Shown: in pieces, positions 45,390 to 53,351 of the stretch
Layout: every line of letters starts with the position of its first letter
Numbering within the stretch: position 1 is the first letter of the stretch
Source: JBBTCX01 sp964494205
Lineage (GTDB): Bacteria; Planctomycetota; Phycisphaerae; UBA1845
Assembly (NCBI GenBank): GCA_964494205.1
Contig: CAZBRD010000003.1
Span: 62,001 to 126,000 of the forward strand
DNA: 64,000 nucleotides
Direction of reading: 5' to 3'
Made by a program: the position numbers and the translations under genes
The notes under the pieces: generated by a model
Database searches by the model: none
Told to the model about the DNA's origin: nothing
The model's input: the letters and a program-made list of their open reading frames with translations, nothing else

Positions 45390-46613
45390 TACGATATTGA
45401 CGAGCGCGGAAACGACGAACAAAGCTGCCAGAATCAGTACCCAGTGAATGGCGATGCCCGGTCCATCAGATTGGCTGGACTTGCCATTCTGCTTGGATTC
45501 CTCTTCCACCTTTCCGCCGCGCGACAGGTTGGCTAATAGATCGTGATCATATTTCTTGCGCGCCTGCAAAGGCGGTTCGCCGCGACCGACCGCCTCGAGG
45601 TCGATAATCAGCTCTTCAGTCGATCGGTATCGATCCTCGGCTTTCTTGGCCATCATGACTTCGATGATCTCACCGACGCCCGCGGATAGACGCGGATTGA
45701 TGTGGTCGGGCGGTACAAGCGGTTCCTTCAGATGCTTGTGCATAACGGCGGAGGGGGTTGTTCCGTCAAAAGGAACGCGTCCCGTCACCATGTGATAGAA
45801 GGTCGCGCCGAGTGCGTAAATATCAGCCCTGAAGTCGATCTTGATTTCACCTCGGATTTGCTCGGGGCTAATGTAGTAAGGCGTTCCGTAGGCGCGTCCG
45901 GCCTCAGCCGTCGCCGCTTCATAATCGCTAACCTCGCGCGCCAAACCCATGTCGGCGAGCTTCACGACGGATTCCTTGGTGATCATGATGTTCTTTGGTT
46001 TCACGTCGCGGTGGATAAAACCCTGCTTATGGGCGTGTTCGAGGGCACGGGCTGTCTGAAGGATGATACGAAGCGAGTCGCTTTCGGACGCTGATTTGCC
46101 ATCGGTCAGGAGATCGTAAACGGTTTGCCCGTCGATGAACTCCATGACGAAGTAGTGATAACCGCCGGCTTCGCCGACGTCGTACGCCTGGACGATGTTG
46201 GGATGATTCAGCTTCGCGGCTGCACGACCTTCGCGGTAGAAACGGTCCACGAACTCCTTGTTCTCGCTCAGTTTCTTGGGGAGCACTTTGATCGCCACGA
46301 TTCGATCGAGGCTAAGCTGCTTGGCTTTGAAAACGACGGCCATCGCTCCCTGGCCGAGTTTGCTCAATATCTGGAACCCCGGGATCTGCTGGGCGGGGCG
46401 ATACATCGAGTCGTCGTCCATGGACCTGTTCAGGCGGACGATCTGCGACTTGGTGATGTACCCGTGTTGTATGAGGAGGTCTGATAACGAAATGCTGTTG
46501 CCTTTGTCGGCCAGTGTTTTCAGTTCCGCGCGAACGAGGCTTACTTCGTTCGACGTGCAGAACTTTCTCTCGACGACGAGCCGAGCGAATTGAGAATCAT
46601 CTGAAATCGACAT
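45372..46613 (-). CDS. Hanks-type serine/threonine protein kinase with N-terminal helical domain and C-terminal membrane anchor
   Basis: A 413-residue kinase. Residues 1-70 form a helical domain (DLLIQHGYITKSQIVRLN) resembling the N-terminal domain of GspE/PilB-type proteins. The kinase domain (about 80-345) has the Gly loop LGQGAMAVVF (86-95), Lys109, catalytic HRDVKPKN (201-208) and ADMGLA (Asp221; DMG in place of DFG). GTPYYISPEQ replaces the APE region. All catalytic residues are present, so it should be active. One hydrophobic helix at about 390-410 ends the chain, placing the kinase in the cytoplasm as a tail-anchored protein. There are no PASTA domains. Substrates unknown. Confidence 0.9.
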   Translation of the reverse strand: MSISDDSQFARLVVERKFCTSNEVSLVRAELKTLADKGNSISLSDLLIQHGYITKSQIVRLNRSMDDDSMYRPAQQIPGFQILSKLGQGAMAVVFKAKQLSLDRIVAIKVLPKKLSENKEFVDRFYREGRAAAKLNHPNIVQAYDVGEAGGYHYFVMEFIDGQTVYDLLTDGKSASESDSLRIILQTARALEHAHKQGFIHRDVKPKNIMITKESVVKLADMGLAREVSDYEAATAEAGRAYGTPYYISPEQIRGEIKIDFRADIYALGATFYHMVTGRVPFDGTTPSAVMHKHLKEPLVPPDHINPRLSAGVGEIIEVMMAKKAEDRYRSTEELIIDLEAVGRGEPPLQARKKYDHDLLANLSRGGKVEEESKQNGKSSQSDGPGIAIHWVLILAALFVVSALVNIVLLATR

Positions 46614-46826
46614 CAGTTACGTTTCCAGCAAGACGGGGCGGCGAACAGCATGGCCAACCCGGTTCAATTCCGCGAACGCACCACTGTAGGCGGCTACGTG
46701 TTTGTCATCAAGCAATCCCTAAGTCGTTTTTGCGCGGCTGTTTGGCGTTTGCGCGTTGCGATCAGCAAACCGAAGCGCCGCGTTGATCGAGAGCGCGAGT
46801 TTTTTAGGTACGACTCCCTTCTGAAA

Positions 46827-48032
46827 TTATATCCCGGCCGAACGGGGGTCGACCGACCTTTCGCCAATGATTTCGCGCAAGAAAAGCGTGATTCGGTCCT
46901 TTGCAAGCCCAGGGTCCGAGAGAATCATGCGCGCCAGGTGTGCTTGTCGGGCTGTGAAAAGATGTGATTGTGAATCGAGGAGGTCCGAAAACCCGCATTT
47001 AGATTCGATGGCCGATGCGAGATCGTTGAGGCCGGTTCCATCACGGGCGGAAACTTGCACAGCATTCGATCGCCATTCGATGACTTTTTCGACGTTTGCC
47101 CGCGCCCGGTCCAACAGATCGATCTTGCTTAACACAATAATGTGCTTGGGAGTTGGCGACTTGGCCTCTTGCATACGGCTTACGGGTGATAGCAAATCAT
47201 TGTTTGCGTCGATGACTTCGATGCAAAGATCAGCCCGGTCATGCACATCTGCGCCCGCGCTGATGGCGACTTGTTCGAGTTGATCGACTGTTTCTCGCTG
47301 GCCGGCGGTGTCTATGAGCGTGATCGGGATGCCACGGATTTCGATCGACTCTGAAACCCAGTCGCGAGTGGTGCCGGGAATCGGAGTGACCACGGCTGCA
47401 TCGCGACCGACTAGGCGGTTGAACAGCGTTGACTTGCCTGCGTTTGGTTTCCCGAACAACACCACGATCGCGCCATGAAGCAGTCGCTGGACTGTGTCGA
47501 ACGAATCAACCAGTCGCTGCAATTCGGTGATAGCGGCCGGGATGCTTTGCTCAGCCAACCTAATGACGTGTGAAACTGTTTGGGCGAGGCGTTGCCGTTG
47601 GTGGCAAAGGAAGCGAACGGCTCGCTCGGTTCGTGCGTGAACAAGTGCTTCGAAGGCTTCATGCTCGATTTCGTTATCAGCCTGCCAAGTATCTCGCGTT
47701 GATGTCTTTTCGATCAATCTCGCACCGAGTTTTTCGAGAACCTCAATCACGCGTTCTACGACACGGACGCCTCCGTGCGTGTAAACGTGGGCACTTGGAC
47801 TGTGGGCGCTGGCATTGATCCCGACGATCACGTCGTCGATGGTCTCATAGCCGTCTACGATTTTTCCGTAGGTGAGTTTGCCTGACTCTGATGAGAATGC
47901 GATCGCTTGGGTTGACGTGAAACAGGCTCGTAGGATTTCGTTAGCCCGAGGTCCAGAAATTTGAATCACCGCGATTGCGCCGCTGCCCGCCGGGGTCAGC
48001 AAGGCGCAACGGTTATTCGTGGCGGCGTTCAT
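46827..48032 (-). CDS. mnmE: tRNA modification GTPase MnmE-like, lacking the C-terminal catalytic Cys motif
   Basis: MnmE with MnmG makes the 5-substituted wobble uridine in tRNA. This 401-residue protein has the N-terminal folate-binding-like domain and the G domain with G1 GKPNAGKS (194-201), PGTTRD (219-224), DTAG (241-244) and SKID (302-305, G4). Two departures stand out. The usual GEFTxRAFxNGKxDL segment is replaced by unrelated sequence (KTSTRDTWQADN). The chain ends GERSVDPRSAGI without the final (F)CIGK, whose Cys is needed for tRNA modification in E. coli. Neither other frame downstream restores CIGK. Typical length is about 450. Its ATG overlaps the coaX stop by 4 bp. It may be a diverged or repurposed MnmE. 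Confidence 0.82.
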   Translation of the reverse strand: MNAATNNRCALLTPAGSGAIAVIQISGPRANEILRACFTSTQAIAFSSESGKLTYGKIVDGYETIDDVIVGINASAHSPSAHVYTHGGVRVVERVIEVLEKLGARLIEKTSTRDTWQADNEIEHEAFEALVHARTERAVRFLCHQRQRLAQTVSHVIRLAEQSIPAAITELQRLVDSFDTVQRLLHGAIVVLFGKPNAGKSTLFNRLVGRDAAVVTPIPGTTRDWVSESIEIRGIPITLIDTAGQRETVDQLEQVAISAGADVHDRADLCIEVIDANNDLLSPVSRMQEAKSPTPKHIIVLSKIDLLDRARANVEKVIEWRSNAVQVSARDGTGLNDLASAIESKCGFSDLLDSQSHLFTARQAHLARMILSDPGLAKDRITLFLREIIGERSVDPRSAGI

Positions 48033-48826
48033 GCGCCAACATCACGGAGATGATTTGAATACGCCAGCCCGATGCCGCGCAAGACGAGGTTGGAGGCGAG
48101 CGTGTCAATGAAGTCGCAGTGGGGGGCCATGAAGCTTGCGTCGCCGCCCGTAGCCACAACTTGCGGCCAACGGTTCAAGGCGGTCGCGTAGCTTTCGACA
48201 AGTCCGCGAACTGCTCCCGCGAGTCCGCGGCAGACGCCGGTCTGGATAGCCTCTTTGGTGTTGCGACCGTACGGCAGAGGAGGAAAGTCGTAGTCAACCA
48301 TCGGTAATTGCGCGGTGAACTCATGCAGTGCGCGAATCTGCATCTTGAGGCCGGGGAGGATCGCACCGCCAACGAGTATGCCATCGTCGTCGACCAAATC
48401 GACTGTGACGGCGGTACCGAAATCGATCACGGTGCAGCCTGTTTGCAGGCGGTCGTAAGCGGCTGCGGCGGCGCAAACGCGGTCGACACCGATGGCTTTG
48501 CGATCATCGACGTTCACATCCAAGGGAAGCGGGAGGGTGTCGCCGACGACAAGTGCGGGTTTTTGCATCAGTCGCTCGATACGTCCGTGAAGCGAGGCAA
48601 GGGCATCGGGCACCACTGATGAAATGACGGTGGCTGCGGGGCGTTTGTTGGCAATGGCGTTTACATGGGCGGCAAAGTTCTCATCAAAGGCAGCCTGATC
48701 GCCCGTGGTGCAAGATAATGGGGTCAGCAATTGGCCGAGTTTCCAGGTGGCGATAGACGTATGCGTGTTGCCGATGTCGACGACGACGACCGGTGCATCT
48801 GGATCGTATGGCGGTGGTATGATCAT
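48029..48826 (-). CDS. coaX: type III pantothenate kinase
   Basis: First step of coenzyme A synthesis: phosphorylation of pantothenate. A 265-residue ASKHA-fold protein with the phosphate motif VVDIGNTHT at residues 15-23, the GVDRVCAAAAAYDR segment, and DFGTAVTVDLV followed by GGAILPGL. These are characteristic of CoaX, which is insensitive to CoA feedback. The stop overlaps the start of mnmE (48032-48029), and obg is 39 bp upstream, so obg-coaX-mnmE looks like one transcript. Length is normal. Confidence 0.94.
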   Translation of the reverse strand: MIIPPPYDPDAPVVVVDIGNTHTSIATWKLGQLLTPLSCTTGDQAAFDENFAAHVNAIANKRPAATVISSVVPDALASLHGRIERLMQKPALVVGDTLPLPLDVNVDDRKAIGVDRVCAAAAAYDRLQTGCTVIDFGTAVTVDLVDDDGILVGGAILPGLKMQIRALHEFTAQLPMVDYDFPPLPYGRNTKEAIQTGVCRGLAGAVRGLVESYATALNRWPQVVATGGDASFMAPHCDFIDTLASNLVLRGIGLAYSNHLRDVGA

Positions 48827-48865
48827 GAATCAGTGCTCAGGACACTCGAACAATTCCAAGCCTTC

Positions 48866-49930
48866 TTATGGCCTCGACAGGGGAAGGCTTTCCATTTGAT
48901 TGGGCTGTTGTGCGGCAGCTTCGTTCTTCTCCGCTTCCTTAACGGCGGCCAGCGCGCTCCAGACGACTTCGGTCATTTGCGGCAGACCCTTACCTGAAAC
49001 GCCGCTGATCGGCAGCACGTTTCGACCGACATGCGCGGCGAGCTCAGCTGCGGCCTCAGCGCCGCCGGTCAGATCGATCTTATTGGCGGCGACGACTTCG
49101 CGCTTGGCGGCGAGCAGGGGGCTGTATTTCATCAGTTCGTTTCTCACCGTCTCGTAGGCGGCGATGGGGGGCATGGGCATAGATGGCGAGCCGACATCGA
49201 CCACGTGGAGAATGATGCGCGTTCGCTCGATGTGCTTCAGGAATGTGTCACCGAGGCCCGCTCCTTCGTGTGCGCCTTCGATTAATCCGGGGATGTCGGC
49301 CATGACGAAACGACGCTCGCCGGTAAGCTCGACGATGCCAAGCTGCGGCGAAAGCGTAGTGAACGGGTAATCCGCGATTTTTGGTTTCGCACGCGACAAG
49401 CGAGAAAGTAGCGTGCTTTTGCCGGCGTTTGGAAGACCTACGATCCCCACGTCCGCGAAGAGCTTTAGCTCCATTCGCAACCAGCGTTCCTGCCCGGGCG
49501 TACCCACTTCGAATTCGCGCGGGGTCTGATGCGTGGGGCGGGCGAAGCGGGCGTTTCCGTGGCCGCCCTTGCCGCCTTTGGCTAGGCAGACCGGAACGCC
49601 GATTTCTGAAAGATCTTTGATGAGGATGTTCGAGTCGCGGTCGAAGATCAGAGTTCCATGCGGCAGTTTCAATGTGAGGTCGCCGCCTCGCCGACCGCTC
49701 ATGTTTTTTCCTGAACCCGGGCGACCGTTCTCAGCCATCCAATGGTGGCGGCCGGAGAAGTCGAGCAGCGTCTCGATGCTCTCATCGGCCACGGCGAACA
49801 CGCTGCCGCCGTCACCGCCGTCGCCACCGTCGGGGCCGCCTTTGGGAATGTACTTTTCGCGGCGGAAGCTCATGCACCCGTCGCCGCCTTTGCCGGCTCG
49901 AATGTAGATTTCCGCTTGATCGATGAGCAT
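48866..49930 (-). CDS. obg: GTPase Obg/CgtA
   Basis: Essential ribosome-associated GTPase acting in 50S assembly and stress control. I use ATG 49930, which gives the family N-terminus (IYIRAGKGGDGCMSF); the frame is open to 50071 but those residues are not Obg-like. The glycine-rich Obg fold (GGPDGGDGGDGG) is followed by the G domain with GLPNAGKS, DIPGLIEGA and the NKID motif. At 354 residues it ends soon after the G domain, with no OCT domain. It is the first gene of obg-coaX-mnmE and lies directly beside the integrase of the mobile element. Confidence 0.94.
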   Translation of the reverse strand: MLIDQAEIYIRAGKGGDGCMSFRREKYIPKGGPDGGDGGDGGSVFAVADESIETLLDFSGRHHWMAENGRPGSGKNMSGRRGGDLTLKLPHGTLIFDRDSNILIKDLSEIGVPVCLAKGGKGGHGNARFARPTHQTPREFEVGTPGQERWLRMELKLFADVGIVGLPNAGKSTLLSRLSRAKPKIADYPFTTLSPQLGIVELTGERRFVMADIPGLIEGAHEGAGLGDTFLKHIERTRIILHVVDVGSPSMPMPPIAAYETVRNELMKYSPLLAAKREVVAANKIDLTGGAEAAAELAAHVGRNVLPISGVSGKGLPQMTEVVWSALAAVKEAEKNEAAAQQPNQMESLPLSRP

Positions 49931-50044
49931 GTGACGGTCTGTTCCGGTATGGGGGTGAGACTTTCGAACCTTTGCGTGAGAGTCCTTAACGAAAAAGGGA
50001 TGGTTCATCGAACCACCGATTTTTAACGACAGTATAGCATATTT

Positions 50045-50081
50045 TTGACCGTGATAAAGTTTATGATACAATTTATATCAT
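50045..50081 (+). promoter_or_regulatory. sigma70-type promoter and overlapping palindrome for the integrase (leaderless start predicted)
   Basis: TTGACC (50045-50050), a 16-nt spacer, then TACAAT (50067-50072). The -10 box ends 7 nt before the ATG at 50080, so transcription should begin at or within a base of the start codon. An inverted repeat ATGATA (50063-50068) / TATCAT (50076-50081) overlaps the -10 and the start codon, a natural operator position. Confidence 0.72.
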
Positions 50082-51501
50082 GAAAACGCCCCAAAAAGAG
50101 AAACGCGGACCAAAGACGGCTTTCGTTCGGGACCATGAAAATAAGCATGTAAACGGTCTCAGAATCCAAAAAACCAAAGACGCCAGCGGCAATCCATTTG
50201 AACGATATTACGCGGTTGTTGAAGAAAACGCCAAATCGACCCGCAAACTGTTTGGCTCATCAAAAGACAAGCCAGCGGCGATTGAAGCGTACCGGCGTTG
50301 GCTACTGAAAAGAAACAGAGAGACCGTTTCCATCGGCTCCAGACTCGATGACGTGGAGCGATACATCAAAGACGAAATCGACGCGGGCAAAGATGATATA
50401 GAATTGACCGTCGATCTAGATGGCGAAACGTACAATGATTCAGAAGTACCCGCCTCTGCTTTTTGGGACTTGGTAGCGAAGTACATCCGCGAGAGTCCTA
50501 AACTCGTGGCGCAGAAAACAGGTATCGAGCAAATCGGTTATCTCGACAAAGTGGCAGCGCCCAAGCCTTCACCGAAACTGGATACGCTAGGCGACGAGTA
50601 TCTAAACCGCGCCAAGATCATGGATAGTGAAGCCAAGAACGCAAAAAAATGGTGGAAAGAGTTTTGTAAGATTGTCGATGCAAAGACGGTCAAAGAGTTA
50701 GACTATCACCAGTTCCGAAAGTATTCCGACCAAATCAAGGCAGACCAGTTAGAGCCATCCAAGCACACTAAGAAACCGAAGAAAAACTCCTACGTGATAA
50801 GTCGCATAGCAGCAGTACAGAAAATCCTCAACCATGCTGGCGAATATCGGTTGATCGACGCGAACGAATGGAAACGGATAGAAGATGAATGGCGCGAACC
50901 TCTAGTAAAGCCGTCGCAAGATGCTGCGCCACCTAAAGCCCTGAAGTCTGATGAGTTTGTCAAATTGTATGATGCTGCTGAAACTATCAGGGACCGATGT
51001 ATCTTGCTGCTTGGTTTGAATTGTGCGTACTATCCGATTGATCTAACGAGATTGCTTTGGAAGCATATTAGATTTGATATCGGCGCGCTAGATTTCAGGC
51101 GCATGAAAGTAGACCGCAAAGGTAGGGTGAAGGGAGTTTTTCGCGTTGCCGCATTGTGGAACAAGACTACTGAACAATTGGACGCGCTTCAAAAAGAATA
51201 TGAACTAAACGGAATCGAAATTGACGATGACTCGCATGTTTTCTTGCTAACGGGCAAAAATACTTTTACAGAGATTTTCAAAGCGATCAAAAAGAGGACC
51301 ACTATCAGACAGTCACTCACGCTATGTAACTTACGCGATTCCGTAGCGACTCGCGGTGCAGTTCTTGGCTGGACGCAGCAATACAAGATGATAATTGGTC
51401 ATCAAATCGATAGCGTTTCCGACAATAAATATGTTGAACGCGAAGTAGAAAACGTTAGACCGTTATGCAATGCTGTTGCTGAATACTACGGATTCAAGTA
51501 A
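50080..51501 (+). CDS. tyrosine recombinase/integrase with altered box I and box II
   Basis: A 473-residue site-specific recombinase marking the left end of the mobile element. A long N-terminal part (1-165) and a SAM-like core-binding domain (about 168-260) precede the catalytic domain (about 285-473). Expected catalytic residues: box I GLR is GLN here (Asn314); the beta-strand Lys lies near RMKVDRKG; box II HxLR is CNLR (Cys416, Arg419 kept); IGH keeps His441; the nucleophile is probably Tyr451 in NKYVE. A box I Arg replaced by Asn is unusual. Divergent integrases of this look occur in planctomycetes, so it may still be active. Base composition is visibly more AT-rich than obg next door. 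Confidence 0.85.
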   Translation: MKTPQKEKRGPKTAFVRDHENKHVNGLRIQKTKDASGNPFERYYAVVEENAKSTRKLFGSSKDKPAAIEAYRRWLLKRNRETVSIGSRLDDVERYIKDEIDAGKDDIELTVDLDGETYNDSEVPASAFWDLVAKYIRESPKLVAQKTGIEQIGYLDKVAAPKPSPKLDTLGDEYLNRAKIMDSEAKNAKKWWKEFCKIVDAKTVKELDYHQFRKYSDQIKADQLEPSKHTKKPKKNSYVISRIAAVQKILNHAGEYRLIDANEWKRIEDEWREPLVKPSQDAAPPKALKSDEFVKLYDAAETIRDRCILLLGLNCAYYPIDLTRLLWKHIRFDIGALDFRRMKVDRKGRVKGVFRVAALWNKTTEQLDALQKEYELNGIEIDDDSHVFLLTGKNTFTEIFKAIKKRTTIRQSLTLCNLRDSVATRGAVLGWTQQYKMIIGHQIDSVSDNKYVEREVENVRPLCNAVAEYYGFK

Positions 51502-51542
51502 TTGCGGCTATGTCGCTTAATGGGTACGTTCAAGAAATAACA

Positions 51543-51568
51543 AAGGCTGCCGATTTCTCAGCAGCCTT
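51543..51568. terminator. bidirectional terminator between integrase and the 121-aa gene
   Basis: AAGGCTGC (51543-51550) pairs with GCAGCCTT (51561-51568) around a 10-nt loop. On the minus strand TTTGTTATTT follows, favouring termination of the leftward gene. On the plus strand only a short pyrimidine run follows. Confidence 0.65.
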
Positions 51569-51599
51569 CGCTCAGCAATCCGAAATGGCGCTTCGCCTG

Positions 51600-51965
51600 T
51601 TACGGTTGCGCTTCCAAGTAACCCTGTTTGTCGCGAACCTTGGGAACGATCATTGATCGTTCAATGTCGCAACTCTCCGATGAATCTGGAAACGCGCGAC
51701 AGAAGGCAAATACGTAAGGCAATGGCTTTCCGTCTGCGCTTTCATGCTCAACCAAGTCTTTGCATTCGCCTACGATGTACCCTTCTGGCGTGACAATCCA
51801 GAAAGGGCAATCAATATGCTCGACTCGCGCCAGCGTGTACAATTCCGAAAGCCCTAGCCGCTTATGGTGGATACCACCTTCGTGGCGTGTCGCAACAGGG
51901 ATATTGACTGCAAACCCGCCCATTTCTTCAACCATTTCCCGCGTCGTTTGCTTTTTCTTTGCCAT
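51600..51965 (-). CDS. hypothetical protein of the mobile element
   Basis: A 121-residue protein starting at ATG 51965 (MAKKKQTTREMV), with AAAGGG about 9 nt upstream; an in-frame TTG at 51983 is less likely. Soluble, with the strand-rich segment CPFWIVTPEGYIVGECKDLV and no recognisable motif. Together with the gene at 52007 it is transcribed away from the palindrome-rich control region, the position of early or lysogeny-control genes, but it has no helix-turn-helix that I can see. Confidence 0.62.
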   Translation of the reverse strand: MAKKKQTTREMVEEMGGFAVNIPVATRHEGGIHHKRLGLSELYTLARVEHIDCPFWIVTPEGYIVGECKDLVEHESADGKPLPYVFAFCRAFPDSSESCDIERSMIVPKVRDKQGYLEAQP

Positions 51966-52006
51966 TATCACTAACCCTTTCAAATAGCGACGACTCTAAA
52001 TAGTTA

Positions 52007-52489
52007 CTACGCGCTCGCTTCAGAGTCAACATTTTTTGCAGATTTCTTAGCCGCCAGAAACGCCGTCTTAAACTGCTCTAGCTGCTCAGAATCCATCGAA
52101 TCCGCCATCAGCGAGAAATACGATTCTTCGCGTTTTGAGAGTCGCTTACTGCGATACCAGATAGCCTTGTTCTGGCTGGCCTCAGTAATCGTTTCCCAGT
52201 CATGCTGAGCTACAGCAGCGCAGCAAACAGCCGCTGCCTCATCGTCTGTCAACTTCTCGATGATCGATACCACTTTCCTGTATGCCGCTTCCAATGCTCC
52301 ATGACGCGCAACAGGAATATCTGCAAGCAAACTCTTCGATTTGCCTGAATACGAAAATCCCTTGGTTGGTTGATACGCTGTTGCGGATCGCAAACCACTC
52401 TTTGCAGCCACTTTCAACGCTGCTGGCTTGTTGCTGGTCTTCGCTGTCAAACTCTGCTTGTTGCTCTTGGTCGCTGCTGCTGGTGACAT
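52007..52489 (-). CDS. hypothetical protein of the mobile element
   Basis: A 160-residue protein. I choose ATG 52489 (MSPAAATKSNKQ), with AGGAG 9 nt upstream. Longer frames starting at 52543 or 52621 would run over the palindromic operators. The N-terminal 45 residues are Ala/Ser/Lys-rich and probably disordered. The rest is helical (KVVSIIEKLTDDEAAAVCCAA, then DSMDSEQLEQFKTAFLAAKK). No family recognised. Confidence 0.6.
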   Translation of the reverse strand: MSPAAATKSNKQSLTAKTSNKPAALKVAAKSGLRSATAYQPTKGFSYSGKSKSLLADIPVARHGALEAAYRKVVSIIEKLTDDEAAAVCCAAVAQHDWETITEASQNKAIWYRSKRLSKREESYFSLMADSMDSEQLEQFKTAFLAAKKSAKNVDSEASA

Positions 52490-52523
52490 TGGTGATTGCT
52501 CCTGTTCGATTTGATTCACTTCC

Positions 52524-52596
52524 ATGTTGATACGATTCAACATTTCATGATCGTGTGTTAGCAGCTTCAGATATCTGAAGTCAACAACAATTGTTG
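52524..52596. promoter_or_regulatory. cluster of three perfect palindromes in a divergent control region
   Basis: ATGTTGA-TACGAT-TCAACAT (52524-52543), CTTCAGATATCTGAAG (52565-52580) and CAACAATTGTTG (52585-52596) are all perfect dyads. They are packed into 73 bp between the divergent genes at 52489 (-) and 52769 (+). This is the arrangement of operator sites for dimeric repressors in temperate elements. A UUCG-type hairpin, TCCGGC-TTC-GCCGGA, lies further on at 52642-52656 in the rightward leader. Confidence 0.65.
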
Positions 52597-52768
52597 ATAG
52601 AACTATGCCACGTCGTGTCACCCAGGTATGGCTTTAATTGCTCCGGCTTCGCCGGATCATGCCAAGCGTAGAAATGACAAGAAAAACAGGGGGTTTCTGT
52701 TGCTGAAGATATCCGCTCATGATATCCCAGTTGAGGGCGAATTGTCGCCTTTAGGAGTCATATCAATC

Positions 52769-53350
52769 ATGGCTAAACGCTGTACAAATTGCGGCTGGAC
52801 AACGGGTGATAGCAACGTCACTTGCCCTATGTGCGATGCGTCATTGCCCGTAGAAACGCAGCAGCCATCAGCAGGCGAGCAAATGGCAGGCGGCTTGCTT
52901 TTCATCGCTTGTGGTCTGGGAATCGCTTGGGGGCTTGGCTGGATTCAGCCTGCTAAATGGCTGGACTCGCTCAACGCAAAACAGCCCCAAGTCATTCAAA
53001 AGGTTAGCGCCCGTCAATCATCACCCGCAAACGATTCAACCCCTATCCCGATCGCGCTTTCTACGCTGTTCAATGAATACGTTGATAACCAGTATGACGC
53101 GGATCAAAAGTACATGGATAGGCGAGTCAGATTCACGGATCAACAAGCCATCTACCGCATCGAGAAAGACTATTCAGAAGGCTATTACGCTACGTTTGAA
53201 GTCTATCGCCTGTATGTTCAAGCGTATTTCCGTGATAGCAGCCAGTTATCCAACTTGACTGGCTTCATCCAAATCGAATGTACCTGTAAAGGCAAACCAT
53301 TTCACTACGTTAAGTTGATCGATTGTCACCTATTGTCAAAGGGAAAGTAA
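52769..53350 (+). CDS. zinc-ribbon, membrane-anchored protein with tRNA_anti-like (OB-fold) domain
   Basis: A 193-residue protein starting at ATG 52769, with TTAGGAG 11 nt upstream; the longer frame to 52628 adds residues without a signal. An N-terminal zinc ribbon CTNCGWTTGDSNVTCPMC gives four Cys. A hydrophobic helix follows (about 45-62, GGLLFIACGLGIAWGLGW). The C-terminal domain is of the tRNA_anti-like type: LFNEYVDNQYDADQKYMDRRVRFT, then a terminal IECTCKGK strand. The function of that domain family is not known to me. The serine recombinase gene starts 2 bp after the stop codon, so the two are co-transcribed. Confidence 0.72.
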   Translation: MAKRCTNCGWTTGDSNVTCPMCDASLPVETQQPSAGEQMAGGLLFIACGLGIAWGLGWIQPAKWLDSLNAKQPQVIQKVSARQSSPANDSTPIPIALSTLFNEYVDNQYDADQKYMDRRVRFTDQQAIYRIEKDYSEGYYATFEVYRLYVQAYFRDSSQLSNLTGFIQIECTCKGKPFHYVKLIDCHLLSKGK

Positions 53351-53351
53351 G

